Assembly: GCA_002717365.1 (NCBI GenBank)
Contig: PBDJ01000032.1
Span: 25,450 to 83,779, forward strand
Direction of reading: 5' to 3'
Source: Acidimicrobiaceae bacterium
GTDB taxonomy: Bacteria > Actinomycetota > Acidimicrobiia > Acidimicrobiales > MedAcidi-G1
DNA: 58,330 nt
The notes under the pieces were generated by a model. The model worked only from the letters and a program-made list of their open reading frames with translations. It did not search any database and was not told the origin of the DNA. A program made the position numbers and the translations under genes. Positions 40,476 through 49,257 of this stretch are shown here, one piece after another (position 1 is the stretch's first letter; each line of letters opens with the position of its first letter).

Positions 40476-41374
40476 CAGGCGACCGACTCCCCGGTGGACC
40501 GGATCCCGACAAAAAGGTCCTCCTCGACCTCCCCGTCTGCCGGATAGCCGACTTGGCTGACCTCCAACCGGTACTCGTCAAATGGGTGAATCGTCCGGGC
40601 CACCTCGTCCGAAAGTCCGAACCAGAACGGAGACGCTGGATCGATCTGCGTGGCGTGCGCCCGGAGCGCGTCGACCCCCACCTGCCAGTGGTCAGCGATC
40701 GGCACCCTCGTGGTAATTAGGTGGTCTCGCGACGGGCGCTCGAACCACCAGTCGTCATACGGCGACTCCAGGCCCAACTCCAGGAATTTGGCGTGCCGGC
40801 CGAGAATCCGGGCGCGGGACCACAGGGTGAAGTAGAGCTTTGACGGCTGCCAGGCCGGGCCGGCCTCTGGGTAGCACTGTGGGTCGCCGGCGGCGTGGAA
40901 GGCGGGCACCGAGACGTCGTGTACCTGGACGTGGTCCGGATGGTCGTACTCTCCCCGGACATCCGGGTAGGTGACGATGACCTGTGGGCGGACCCGGCGG
41001 ATAATGGCCACCAGGCGGCCGACGGCTTCGTCTTGATCGGCGTTGGCAAAGGCCCCGGGGTGGTTGTTGGCTTCCGAGTCCTTCATGCCTGAGTCCCGGT
41101 AACCGAGCATGACCACCTCGTCGTAGCCGATGATCTCGGCCGCCCGGGCCAACTCGGCCTCTCGCACCGCTGTGATGTCGGCGTGGACCTCCGGCCGGTC
41201 CATGGCCGGGTTCAGAACATCGCCCGCCTCTCCCCCCGTGCAACAAACCAGCACACAGTGGACTCCCTCGGCGTGCAGAGAGGCCACGGTGGCCGCTCCC
41301 TTGGATGCCTCGTCGTCCGGATGGGCATGAACGGCTAGGAGACACAGCGGGACGTTAGGAGAAACGGTGGACAC
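40475..41374 (-). CDS. mca: Mycothiol S-conjugate amidase
   Basis: Cleaves mycothiol S-conjugates to release mercapturic acids during detoxification. 299 residues. LLAVHAHPDDEASKGAATVA is the Mca-type zinc motif; CTGGEAGDVLNPAMD, MLGYRDSGMKDSEANNHPGAF and YPDVRGEYDHPDHVQVHDV follow, matching Mca more than MshB. GTG start at 41374 with TACCGT 8 bases upstream. Implies the organism makes mycothiol. Divergent from nfeD. Confidence 0.9.
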   Translation of the reverse strand: MSTVSPNVPLCLLAVHAHPDDEASKGAATVASLHAEGVHCVLVCCTGGEAGDVLNPAMDRPEVHADITAVREAELARAAEIIGYDEVVMLGYRDSGMKDSEANNHPGAFANADQDEAVGRLVAIIRRVRPQVIVTYPDVRGEYDHPDHVQVHDVSVPAFHAAGDPQCYPEAGPAWQPSKLYFTLWSRARILGRHAKFLELGLESPYDDWWFERPSRDHLITTRVPIADHWQVGVDALRAHATQIDPASPFWFGLSDEVARTIHPFDEYRLEVSQVGYPADGEVEEDLFVGIRSTGESVA

Positions 41375-41382
41375 GAGTTGGA

Positions 41383-41388
41383 ACGGTA
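41383..41388 (-). promoter_or_regulatory. TACCGT -10 box of mca
   Basis: TACCGT on the minus strand ends 8 bases before the mca GTG. Confidence 0.5.
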
Positions 41389-41466
41389 GCGGCCACCACC
41401 GGGCCCGAAGCGGCCTCCGGCTTACCCCGTAGTACGTTGCTGAGAGACGTCGCGAGGAGAAGTCTG

Positions 41467-41916
41467 ATGGAACCCGAGGTCTGGCGCTGGATCTGGCTGG
41501 CCACCGCCGCCACGTTCATCGTCGGTGAAATCGCCATGACCGGGGCGTTCTTCCTCCTGCCCTTCGGCGTCGGAGCCGCCGCGGCAACAGGGGTCGCCTT
41601 CACCGGAGCTAACGCCACCTGGCAGTGGCTGGCCTTCGTGCTGGTCTCGGTAGCCGCCTTTGCCGCCGTCCGACCGATGGCCCGCCGGATGAAACGGGGC
41701 GGTAATCCGGTCGGGGTGGGGGCCGATCGACTGGTTGGCGAAACCGGCATCGTGGTGACCGACCTCTCCCCCGATCCCGAACGTCTGGGTACCGTCCGCA
41801 TCGGACGCGAGGAGTGGCACGCCGAGACCCCGGACCGCGGACACCTCTCGGCCGGTACCCCCGTCGAAGTGGTCCGGATCGAAGGAACCCGCGCCGTGGT
41901 CCGATCCACCTACTAA
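41467..41916 (+). CDS. NfeD-like membrane protein
   Basis: 149 residues from the ATG at 41467, which has GAGGAG about 7 bases upstream. Three hydrophobic segments (about 7-28, 33-52, 55-72) are followed by a C-terminal OB-fold NfeD domain: LVGETGIVVTDLSPDPERLGTVRIGREEWHAE and GTPVEVVRIEGTRAVV. NfeD proteins partner SPFH proteins, and the stomatin-like gene follows after 39 bases, so the two likely form a membrane-microdomain pair. Confidence 0.9.
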   Translation: MEPEVWRWIWLATAATFIVGEIAMTGAFFLLPFGVGAAAATGVAFTGANATWQWLAFVLVSVAAFAAVRPMARRMKRGGNPVGVGADRLVGETGIVVTDLSPDPERLGTVRIGREEWHAETPDRGHLSAGTPVEVVRIEGTRAVVRSTY

Positions 41917-41955
41917 CCCAAATAACCAAGACCACCAACTCGAGGAGCACCACCA

Positions 41956-42963
41956 ATGGCCGCCACGATTGTCCTAATCGCCATCGCCTTTGTCTTGTTC
42001 GCTTTCGCAGCGTCCGGGATCAAGATCGTCCGGCCATACCAGAAGGGCATCGTCGAACAACTGGGGCGCTACAAGGCCACCGTCGAGCCGGGCCTGAAAG
42101 TGATCATCCCGTTCATCCAATCCCTGACCCGTGTGGACATGCGAGAACAGGTAATCGACGTGCCCCCACAGGAGGTCATCACCAAAGACAACGTGACGGT
42201 CACCGTGGACGCCGTCATCTACTACGAACCCACCGACGCCCAACGACTCATCTACAACGTGGCCAACTTCATCCTGGCTGTCACCAAGTTGGCCCAGACC
42301 AACCTCCGAAACGTGATCGGCGACATGTCGCTGGACAACGCCCTGACGTCCCGAGACAACGTCAACGTGGCCCTTCGGGAGGTACTCGACGACGCTACCG
42401 ACAAGTGGGGCGTCCGAGTGGTCCGCGTCGAGATCCAGCGAATCGACCCACCGGGCGACGTGATGCACGCCATGCACGAACAGATGAAGGCCGAGCGGAA
42501 CCGTCGGGCCGTCGTTCTGGAGGCCGACGGCACCCGAGAGGCGGCCATCACCCGGGCCGAGGGCGACAAGCAGGCGGTCATCCTGGCTGCCGAGGCCGTC
42601 CGGCAGCAGGCCATCCTGGAGGCCGAGGGCGAGGCCCAGGCCATCCGAGCCGTAGCCGACGCCGAGCGGTACCGCCAGTTGACGGTGGCCGAAGGCGAAG
42701 CCGACGCCATACGCAGCGTCTACGGCGCCATCCACGACGGCGACCCGACGCCTGACCTGCTGGCCATCAAGTACCTAGAGGCCCTGGGAACGGTGGCCGA
42801 CGGACAGGCCACCAAGATCTTCCTGCCCGCCGACATGAGCGCCACCCTCGGCTCGCTGGGCGCCATCGCCGAACTGTTCACTGGCGACGATCCGGAGGGC
42901 GACCGTCCAGAGGCATCGGCCCGAGATACTGCTCTCGCCGAGCACGAAGACCTGACCGACTGA
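41956..42963 (+). CDS. SPFH/stomatin-family membrane protein
   Basis: 335 residues. One N-terminal membrane helix (about 2-20), SPFH domain with IVRPYQKGIVEQLGRYK, VDMREQVIDVPPQEVITKDNVTV and NLRNVIGDMSLDNALTSRD, then a long charged coiled coil rich in Ala-Glu (VLEADGTREAAITRAEGDKQ; EAEGEAQAIRAVADAERY). The stomatin type, expected to oligomerise and organise membrane domains. A GAGGAG site lies 10 bases before the ATG. Operon partner of nfeD. Confidence 0.94.
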   Translation: MAATIVLIAIAFVLFAFAASGIKIVRPYQKGIVEQLGRYKATVEPGLKVIIPFIQSLTRVDMREQVIDVPPQEVITKDNVTVTVDAVIYYEPTDAQRLIYNVANFILAVTKLAQTNLRNVIGDMSLDNALTSRDNVNVALREVLDDATDKWGVRVVRVEIQRIDPPGDVMHAMHEQMKAERNRRAVVLEADGTREAAITRAEGDKQAVILAAEAVRQQAILEAEGEAQAIRAVADAERYRQLTVAEGEADAIRSVYGAIHDGDPTPDLLAIKYLEALGTVADGQATKIFLPADMSATLGSLGAIAELFTGDDPEGDRPEASARDTALAEHEDLTD

Positions 42964-43001
42964 CGATCCGAGCACTCAAGGTGGACTAGACCGGAGATTG
43001 G

Positions 43002-43358
43002 TCAGCCAGCAGGAACCAGTTCGTCCCCGCCCTCGTCGTCTTCCACCAGTTCCCAACCGCACATAGCGGCCAGGAGTACCTGGCCCTCCTCGGGGCCGCT
43101 GGCAATGACCTCGTCGCCGGCGGCCAGGAGCACTGGCCCCCGCGGTCGGTAGACGTACCCGCCGCCGCGTCGGACGGCCAAAATCGTGAAGCCCGGCTCG
43201 ATGTTCAACCTGAGGTCCTTTAGCGTCGAACCGTCGAGGGTCGAGTTGGAGGCCACCGGAAATCGCACCACCACCTCGTCCGCCTCTGCAAGGGCGACGA
43301 TCCGCTGGCGGGCGTCGGTTGTTGGAACAACCGAAAGGGAGCGCAACGCGGAACGCAT
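43002..43358 (-). CDS. Stand-alone TrkA-C (RCK_C) domain protein
   Basis: 118 residues. The C-terminal 75 fit a TrkA-C regulatory domain: STLDGSTLKDLRLNIEPGFTILAVRRGGGYVYRPRGPVLLAAGDEVIASGPEEG, seen as the core LRLNIEPGFTILAVRRGG and LLAAGDEVIASG. The usual partners (TrkA-N Rossmann domain, channel helices) are not in this frame or beside it. It may be an independent ligand-binding subunit or a remnant. ATG at 43358; acidic tail at the C-terminus. Confidence 0.7.
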   Translation of the reverse strand: MRSALRSLSVVPTTDARQRIVALAEADEVVVRFPVASNSTLDGSTLKDLRLNIEPGFTILAVRRGGGYVYRPRGPVLLAAGDEVIASGPEEGQVLLAAMCGWELVEDDEGGDELVPAG

Positions 43359-43429
43359 CCCAACCAGTGTGATGAACCGCCGGTCGGGTGGTCGTGACCT
43401 TTCCGCGGCCCGCGGGTCAGATAGTCCGG

Positions 43430-44227
43430 TCAGCCGACTAGGCCCTGGATAAGGGCGCTGACCTCAGGGCCACAGTCGCTGAGGTCCCCGTCGGCGATAC
43501 AAGGCTGGCCCAGTAACTGGGCCACCAGTTGTGCACCCAAATTCCCAAACATTCCCACCGTCGTGCTCGGCGGCGAAACGGTGGTCGCCGGAACAACCGT
43601 GGTCGTCGTGGTCACCGGAACAACCGTGGTCGTCGTGGTCGCCGGAACAACCGTGGTCGTCGTGGTCGCCGGAACAACCGTGGTCGTCGTGGTGGCCGGA
43701 GTGGTGGTGGTCGGGACAACCGTGGTGCCCGGAACAACCGTGGTCGTCGTGGTGGCCGGAGCGGCGGTGGTGGGAGGTGCCGGAACGCCTTCGACCGAGA
43801 GCCCTCGGGACTCGTTCTCGGCCAGGTGTGCCTCTCGGGTGGCCGGCCCGTACCAGCCGTCGGCTGACACACCCAGCACCTCCTGGAGCAGGACGGTGTC
43901 CACGCTCGGCCCCCAGGCGTAGGGCGCTGTTAGCACCGCCAGTTCATCCACCGGGGCCGCCGTGGTGGTGGTTGTAGCGGCAACGGTGGTGGTGGCGGCA
44001 ACGGGAACGGTGGTGGTCGTGGACGGTGCCGCCGTCGTAGTGGTCGTAGTTGCCGGGACGGTTCCCGCCGACGTCTCTGCGAGAACCGGTACAACGGTCG
44101 TCGCCGGAGATACCGAAACGGGGTACAGGACGGGCCTCACCGAGGGTTCGGCCACGCGCGCCGCGATGATCACGACCACGCCGATGACACCAAGGGTCAT
44201 TAGAGCATTGAGGATCCGGCGAACCAC
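43430..44227 (-). CDS. Thr-rich repeat surface protein with peptidoglycan-binding-like segment
   Basis: 265 residues. N-terminal membrane anchor (about 4-25), then Thr/Ala/Pro-rich linker (55-92), a 45-residue folded segment (VDTVLLQEVLGVSADGWYGPATREAHL) resembling a PG_binding_1 repeat, then a second Thr-rich tract of about nine VPATTTTTV-type nonamers (150-225) and a short Cys-containing C-terminus (GQPCIADGDLSDCGPEV). Predicted extracytoplasmic; Thr-rich tracts are likely glycosylation substrates. GTG start. Divergent from the PLP gene with a 155-base gap. Function unknown. Confidence 0.8.
   Translation of the reverse strand: MVRRILNALMTLGVIGVVVIIAARVAEPSVRPVLYPVSVSPATTVVPVLAETSAGTVPATTTTTTAAPSTTTTVPVAATTTVAATTTTTAAPVDELAVLTAPYAWGPSVDTVLLQEVLGVSADGWYGPATREAHLAENESRGLSVEGVPAPPTTAAPATTTTTVVPGTTVVPTTTTPATTTTTVVPATTTTTVVPATTTTTVVPVTTTTTVVPATTVSPPSTTVGMFGNLGAQLVAQLLGQPCIADGDLSDCGPEVSALIQGLVG
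43574..43768. repeat. Minisatellite of 27-bp units in the Thr-rich gene
   Basis: Unit gtcgccggaacaaccgtggt plus cgtcgtg recurs in near-identical tandem copies, encoding VPATTTTTV. Several units are identical at DNA level, others differ by single changes (VPVTTTTTV, TPATTTTTV, VPGTTV). Units are in frame, so expansion or contraction alters stalk length. Confidence 0.88.
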
Positions 44228-44370
44228 GGGGGACAGCCTTGCATCGCGGCACCCTGGATCCGCGGCACCCCGACGTGGTATCGGGCACAGTGCCCCACAT
44301 GGTTTGGATAGTTACCGTCGTTTAGCTCTTCAAGATCAACATTTTGTCAATCCGATCCGCGGGAACTGGC

Positions 44371-44376
44371 TAGCCT
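44371..44376 (+). promoter_or_regulatory. TAGCCT -10 box of the PLP-enzyme operon
   Basis: TAGCCT ends 6 bases before the ATG at 44383. A TTGTCA further upstream is 21 bases from the box, too far for a standard -35. Confidence 0.5.
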
Positions 44377-44382
44377 GCAGCC

Positions 44383-45945
<1,563 letters not shown>

Positions 45946-45967
45946 CCGGCCGGATCCGACGAGGCCG

Positions 45968-47197
45968 ATGGACGAGACGGCGACCGGTGGACGAGACCGT
46001 TCCATTGGCCTGCTAGGCCGGCCACCGGGTGCCCGGTGGCCGGATCCGGAGGCGGAGGCCGACCCCAACCCCTTCATAACCTTCCGCTCGCTGCTCTGGT
46101 CGCACCATACGTCCCTAGCCGCCGGCTGGACCGACAACCGGTTCGTAGACGAAGTCAAGCGACTGGACGACGCGGTGGGCGAGGTAGACGGACGGAGCTT
46201 CCGCACCACTCCGCTCCACTGCCTTGACGACCTGGCGGCGGCCATCGGCCAGGACGGTGGCCTCTGGGCCAAAGACGAGACGGGGGCCGTATCAGGCAGC
46301 CACAAGGCCCGCCACCTCTTCGGCCTGGCCCTCCACCTAGCCGTCGACGGCGTTCCCGTCGACACCCCACTGGCCATCTCGTCTTGTGGCAACGCAGCAC
46401 TAGGCGCCGCGGTAGTGGCCCGAGCCGCCGGCCGACCTCTCGTCGTCCATGTGCCCGCCTGGGCCAACCCAGTGGTGCTGGACCGCCTCTCCGACCTAGG
46501 AGCCGACGTCCGGACCTGTAAGCGGCGTGACGGCGAGTCCGGTGACCCTTGCATCTCGCGGTTCCGGGAACTGGTCTCCGAGGGAGCTCTCGCCTTCGGA
46601 TGCCAGGGGACCGACAACCTCCTGACCCTGGACGGTGGTCGAACCCTGGGCTTCGAACTGGCTGTCGCCTGGTCGGGATCCGAGCCAACACCCGATCGCC
46701 TGTTCGTACAGGTGGGGGGCGGTGCGCTGGCCAGCAGCACAGCCCAGGCCCTGGACGACGCGGTGGCCCTAGGTGGCCTGAAACGCCGGCCCCCGCTGAT
46801 CGCCGTCCAGGCAGCTGGGTGTGCACCGCTGGCCCGGGCCTTCAACCTGGTGTCCGAAGCGGCCGATCCCATGGCCGCCCTAGCTGATCCCGAGGGTGCC
46901 GCAATGTGGGCGTGGGACAACCCCTCGTCGGCAGCTACCGCGATACTGGACGACGTGGCCTATGACTGGCGATCCGTGGTGTACGACATGCTCCTCGGGA
47001 CCGTCCCCGGAGGTCCGGTGGTGGCCCCGGAAGAAGACGTGTTGGAGGCCTGCCGCCTAGTCTCCACCCACTCCCCGATCTCGGCCGACGCCACCGGTAC
47101 AGCCGGCCTGGCCGGGCTGCTAGCCGCCCGGCGGGATGGGTGCATCGGTGCCAGTGAAGTTGCCGCCGTCCTCCTGACCGGTGTCGAACGGAGCTGA
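45968..47197 (+). CDS. PLP-dependent threonine-synthase/diaminopropionate-lyase-like enzyme
   Basis: 409 residues from the ATG at 45968. RTTPLHCLDDLAAAIG then LWAKDETGAVSGSHKARH places the PLP Lys at about 113. SSCGNAALGAAVVARAAGRP is the SxGN loop, and VQVGGGALASSTAQAL the phosphate-binding glycine loop. Closest in general style to threonine synthase or diaminopropionate ammonia-lyase; the exact reaction cannot be told. Pairs with the preceding PLP enzyme in one operon and ends convergently against the nucleoside permease gene. Confidence 0.82.
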   Translation: MDETATGGRDRSIGLLGRPPGARWPDPEAEADPNPFITFRSLLWSHHTSLAAGWTDNRFVDEVKRLDDAVGEVDGRSFRTTPLHCLDDLAAAIGQDGGLWAKDETGAVSGSHKARHLFGLALHLAVDGVPVDTPLAISSCGNAALGAAVVARAAGRPLVVHVPAWANPVVLDRLSDLGADVRTCKRRDGESGDPCISRFRELVSEGALAFGCQGTDNLLTLDGGRTLGFELAVAWSGSEPTPDRLFVQVGGGALASSTAQALDDAVALGGLKRRPPLIAVQAAGCAPLARAFNLVSEAADPMAALADPEGAAMWAWDNPSSAATAILDDVAYDWRSVVYDMLLGTVPGGPVVAPEEDVLEACRLVSTHSPISADATGTAGLAGLLAARRDGCIGASEVAAVLLTGVERS

Positions 47198-47231
47198 TGC
47201 AGGGCCGGCGGCAACCAATCAATGGTCCAGT

Positions 47232-48164
47232 TCAGCGTTCCTCGCGTCGGTAGGCAATGCCTAGAGCCGCCGGAGCCGGCGACGGCCGGTTCCGGGCCCG
47301 GATCGAGATGGCCACCAACACGCCCACCGTCAACAGGTACGGGAGCATGGACAGCAGGATCGGTGAGAAGTCCACGCCGAAAGTCTGGAGGCGGGTCTTC
47401 AGCGCCAACGTCATGCCGAAGAGAAGTGAGCCGAGGGCCACCCTTCCCGGCCGCCAAGCGCCGAAGATCACGAGGGCCACGGCGATCCATCCTCGACCAG
47501 CCACAATGCCCTCAGCCCACTGTGGGGTGAGGGACAGTGTCAGGTATGCCCCTGCTGCTCCGGCCAGGGCACCCCCCATGGCAACTGCCCCGAGACGCAG
47601 GCCAGCCACCGAGTGCCCGGCGGCGTCTGCGGTAGAAGCTGACTCGCCGGCCGCCCGTAGAGCGAGACCCAACCGGGTCCGGCCAAGCACAAACCAGGCC
47701 ACCACCCCAGCCACCACGGCGAGGTAGACGAACGGAGACTGCTGGAACAACACCGGTCCGAACCATGGGATATCGGAGAGTGGCCCCCAGTCCACAGAAG
47801 ACAGTTCGGCCCCCGCCGGTCGGCCGACAGAGCCTTTCCCGAGATAGGCAGCAAGGCCGATGCCCAGGATGGTCAGCGACAGGCCCGACACCACCTGATC
47901 GGCTCCCATCACCACGGTGAACAGGCCGTGTAGGAGGGCCACGGCCGCACCGGCGGCCACCGCCCCGGCCAGAGCCACCCAGGGATTCCCCGTGTGGAGG
48001 GCGACCACGAACCCGGTGACGGCACCCATAGCCATCATCCCCTCGACTCCGAGGTTCAGGATTCCGGCCTTCTCGGCGATCATCTCTCCCAGGGCAGCCA
48101 GATACAACAGGGCGCCGAAGGACACCGTGGCCTCCAGAAGGCCGATAACCGACGCCTCGGTCAC
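47232..48164 (-). CDS. ABC transporter permease, BMP/nucleoside type (NupQ/YufQ-like)
   Basis: 310 residues, about 8-9 membrane helices. GLLEATVSFGALLYLAALGEMIAEKAGILNLGVEGMM is the hallmark start of this permease type (seen as EKAGILNLGVEGMMAMGAV); G-x-R-AAGE-S in LALRAAGESASTADAAG and GAGGAYLTLS-like AAGAYLTLSLTPQW follow. I chose the GTG at 48164; the frame extends upstream through the neighbouring permease gene. Last gene of the ABC set, 16 bases after the other permease. Transports purine/pyrimidine nucleosides in characterised relatives. Confidence 0.92.
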   Translation of the reverse strand: MTEASVIGLLEATVSFGALLYLAALGEMIAEKAGILNLGVEGMMAMGAVTGFVVALHTGNPWVALAGAVAAGAAVALLHGLFTVVMGADQVVSGLSLTILGIGLAAYLGKGSVGRPAGAELSSVDWGPLSDIPWFGPVLFQQSPFVYLAVVAGVVAWFVLGRTRLGLALRAAGESASTADAAGHSVAGLRLGAVAMGGALAGAAGAYLTLSLTPQWAEGIVAGRGWIAVALVIFGAWRPGRVALGSLLFGMTLALKTRLQTFGVDFSPILLSMLPYLLTVGVLVAISIRARNRPSPAPAALGIAYRREER

Positions 48165-48180
48165 GAGCCAGGCTCCCGGA

Positions 48181-49257
48181 TCATGCGGCAGCCTCCGCGG
48201 CGTCACCGGACACCATCTCCACCCGATACCGGCTAAATACGCCTGCTGCGATAGCCCCAAAGAGGATGAGAGCCTGCAGGATGGTCGAGACCGAGGAGGA
48301 CACCCCCATGGTCTGGATGCTCTGGCCTCCGATCTGAACCGCGCCGAACAGCAGTGCCACCGCGGCGACTCCCGACGGCCGCATAAGAGCCAGGGCGGCC
48401 ACAATGATCCCCGCGAAGCCAAATCCGTTAGAGAGCCCCTCGGTGATCCGATCGGAGGCCCCGGTCAACTCCACGCCGCCTGCGAGGCCGGCAACGCCAC
48501 CGGACACCACTAAGACGGTCAGGATCTTGCGCTGAAGGGAAATACCGGCATAGCGGGCCGTGGCCCCCGAAGATCCGGCCACCCGGAGTTCGTAGCCCCA
48601 TGCCGTCCTGCTCGCTGCCAGCCCAAACAGTGCGATAACCACGCCAGCCAGCACCACGCCCACATGGGCCCGCTCGAACAGGTTCGGCAACCGACCCTGT
48701 TCAGGAAGCATCGGGGCCAGGGGAAAGCCGTGGGAGTCCGGGTCCTTCCACCGACCGTGGATTAGCCACTGGACTAGCCGTAGCGCTACCTCATTGAGCA
48801 TCAGCGTGGTGATGATCTCGTTGACACCAATCCGCGCCCTTGCCACCGCAGGCCCCAGCGCCAAGAGCCCGCCACCCACTACGGCAGCAGCGAGCATGGC
48901 CGGCACCAGGACCGGTCCCGGCCAGCCCTCGCCGATCCGGGCCACCCATGTCGCACCGATGGCACCGGCCATGATCTGGCCCTCGGCACCGATGTTCCAG
49001 AGGCCCATCGAGCCGGCTACAGCCACCGCCAAACCGGCCAGACCCAACGGCACGGCACGGTTCAGGGTCACGGACCAAGCTCGAGAGCTTCCCAGAGAAG
49101 CATCGAACATTCGCTCGTAGACCCGCATCGGATCATGTCCGGACCCCATGAGCAGGACGACGCCCACGACGAGGGCCACGAGGAGGCCGACCCCGAAGGC
49201 CAGGGGCTGACCACCCCGAAGCACCTGGTCTCGTCGGGCCAGTACCGGACGGCTCAT
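48181..49257 (-). CDS. ABC transporter permease, BMP/nucleoside type (NupP/YufP-like)
   Basis: 358 residues with about 9-10 membrane helices. AVPLGLAGLAVAVAGSMGLWNIGAEGQIMAGAIGA is the family signature (WNIGAEGQ), with GVNEIITTLMLNEVA and YELRVAGSSGATARYAGIS (AxGxxxxAAxYAGI) further on. Pairs with the smaller permease to form the heteromeric pore. The ATG overlaps the ATPase gene's stop (ATGA). Confidence 0.93.
   Translation of the reverse strand: MSRPVLARRDQVLRGGQPLAFGVGLLVALVVGVVLLMGSGHDPMRVYERMFDASLGSSRAWSVTLNRAVPLGLAGLAVAVAGSMGLWNIGAEGQIMAGAIGATWVARIGEGWPGPVLVPAMLAAAVVGGGLLALGPAVARARIGVNEIITTLMLNEVALRLVQWLIHGRWKDPDSHGFPLAPMLPEQGRLPNLFERAHVGVVLAGVVIALFGLAASRTAWGYELRVAGSSGATARYAGISLQRKILTVLVVSGGVAGLAGGVELTGASDRITEGLSNGFGFAGIIVAALALMRPSGVAAVALLFGAVQIGGQSIQTMGVSSSVSTILQALILFGAIAAGVFSRYRVEMVSGDAAEAAA

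Noticed and set aside
43430-44227. Possible CRISPR-like array in the regular repeats of the Thr-rich gene
   Set aside because: Repeats are contiguous 27-base units with no spacers, and they are in frame with a coding sequence.
44344-44349. TTGTCA as -35 for the PLP operon
   Set aside because: Spacer to the TAGCCT box is 21 bases, too long for a standard promoter; the -10 box alone was kept.
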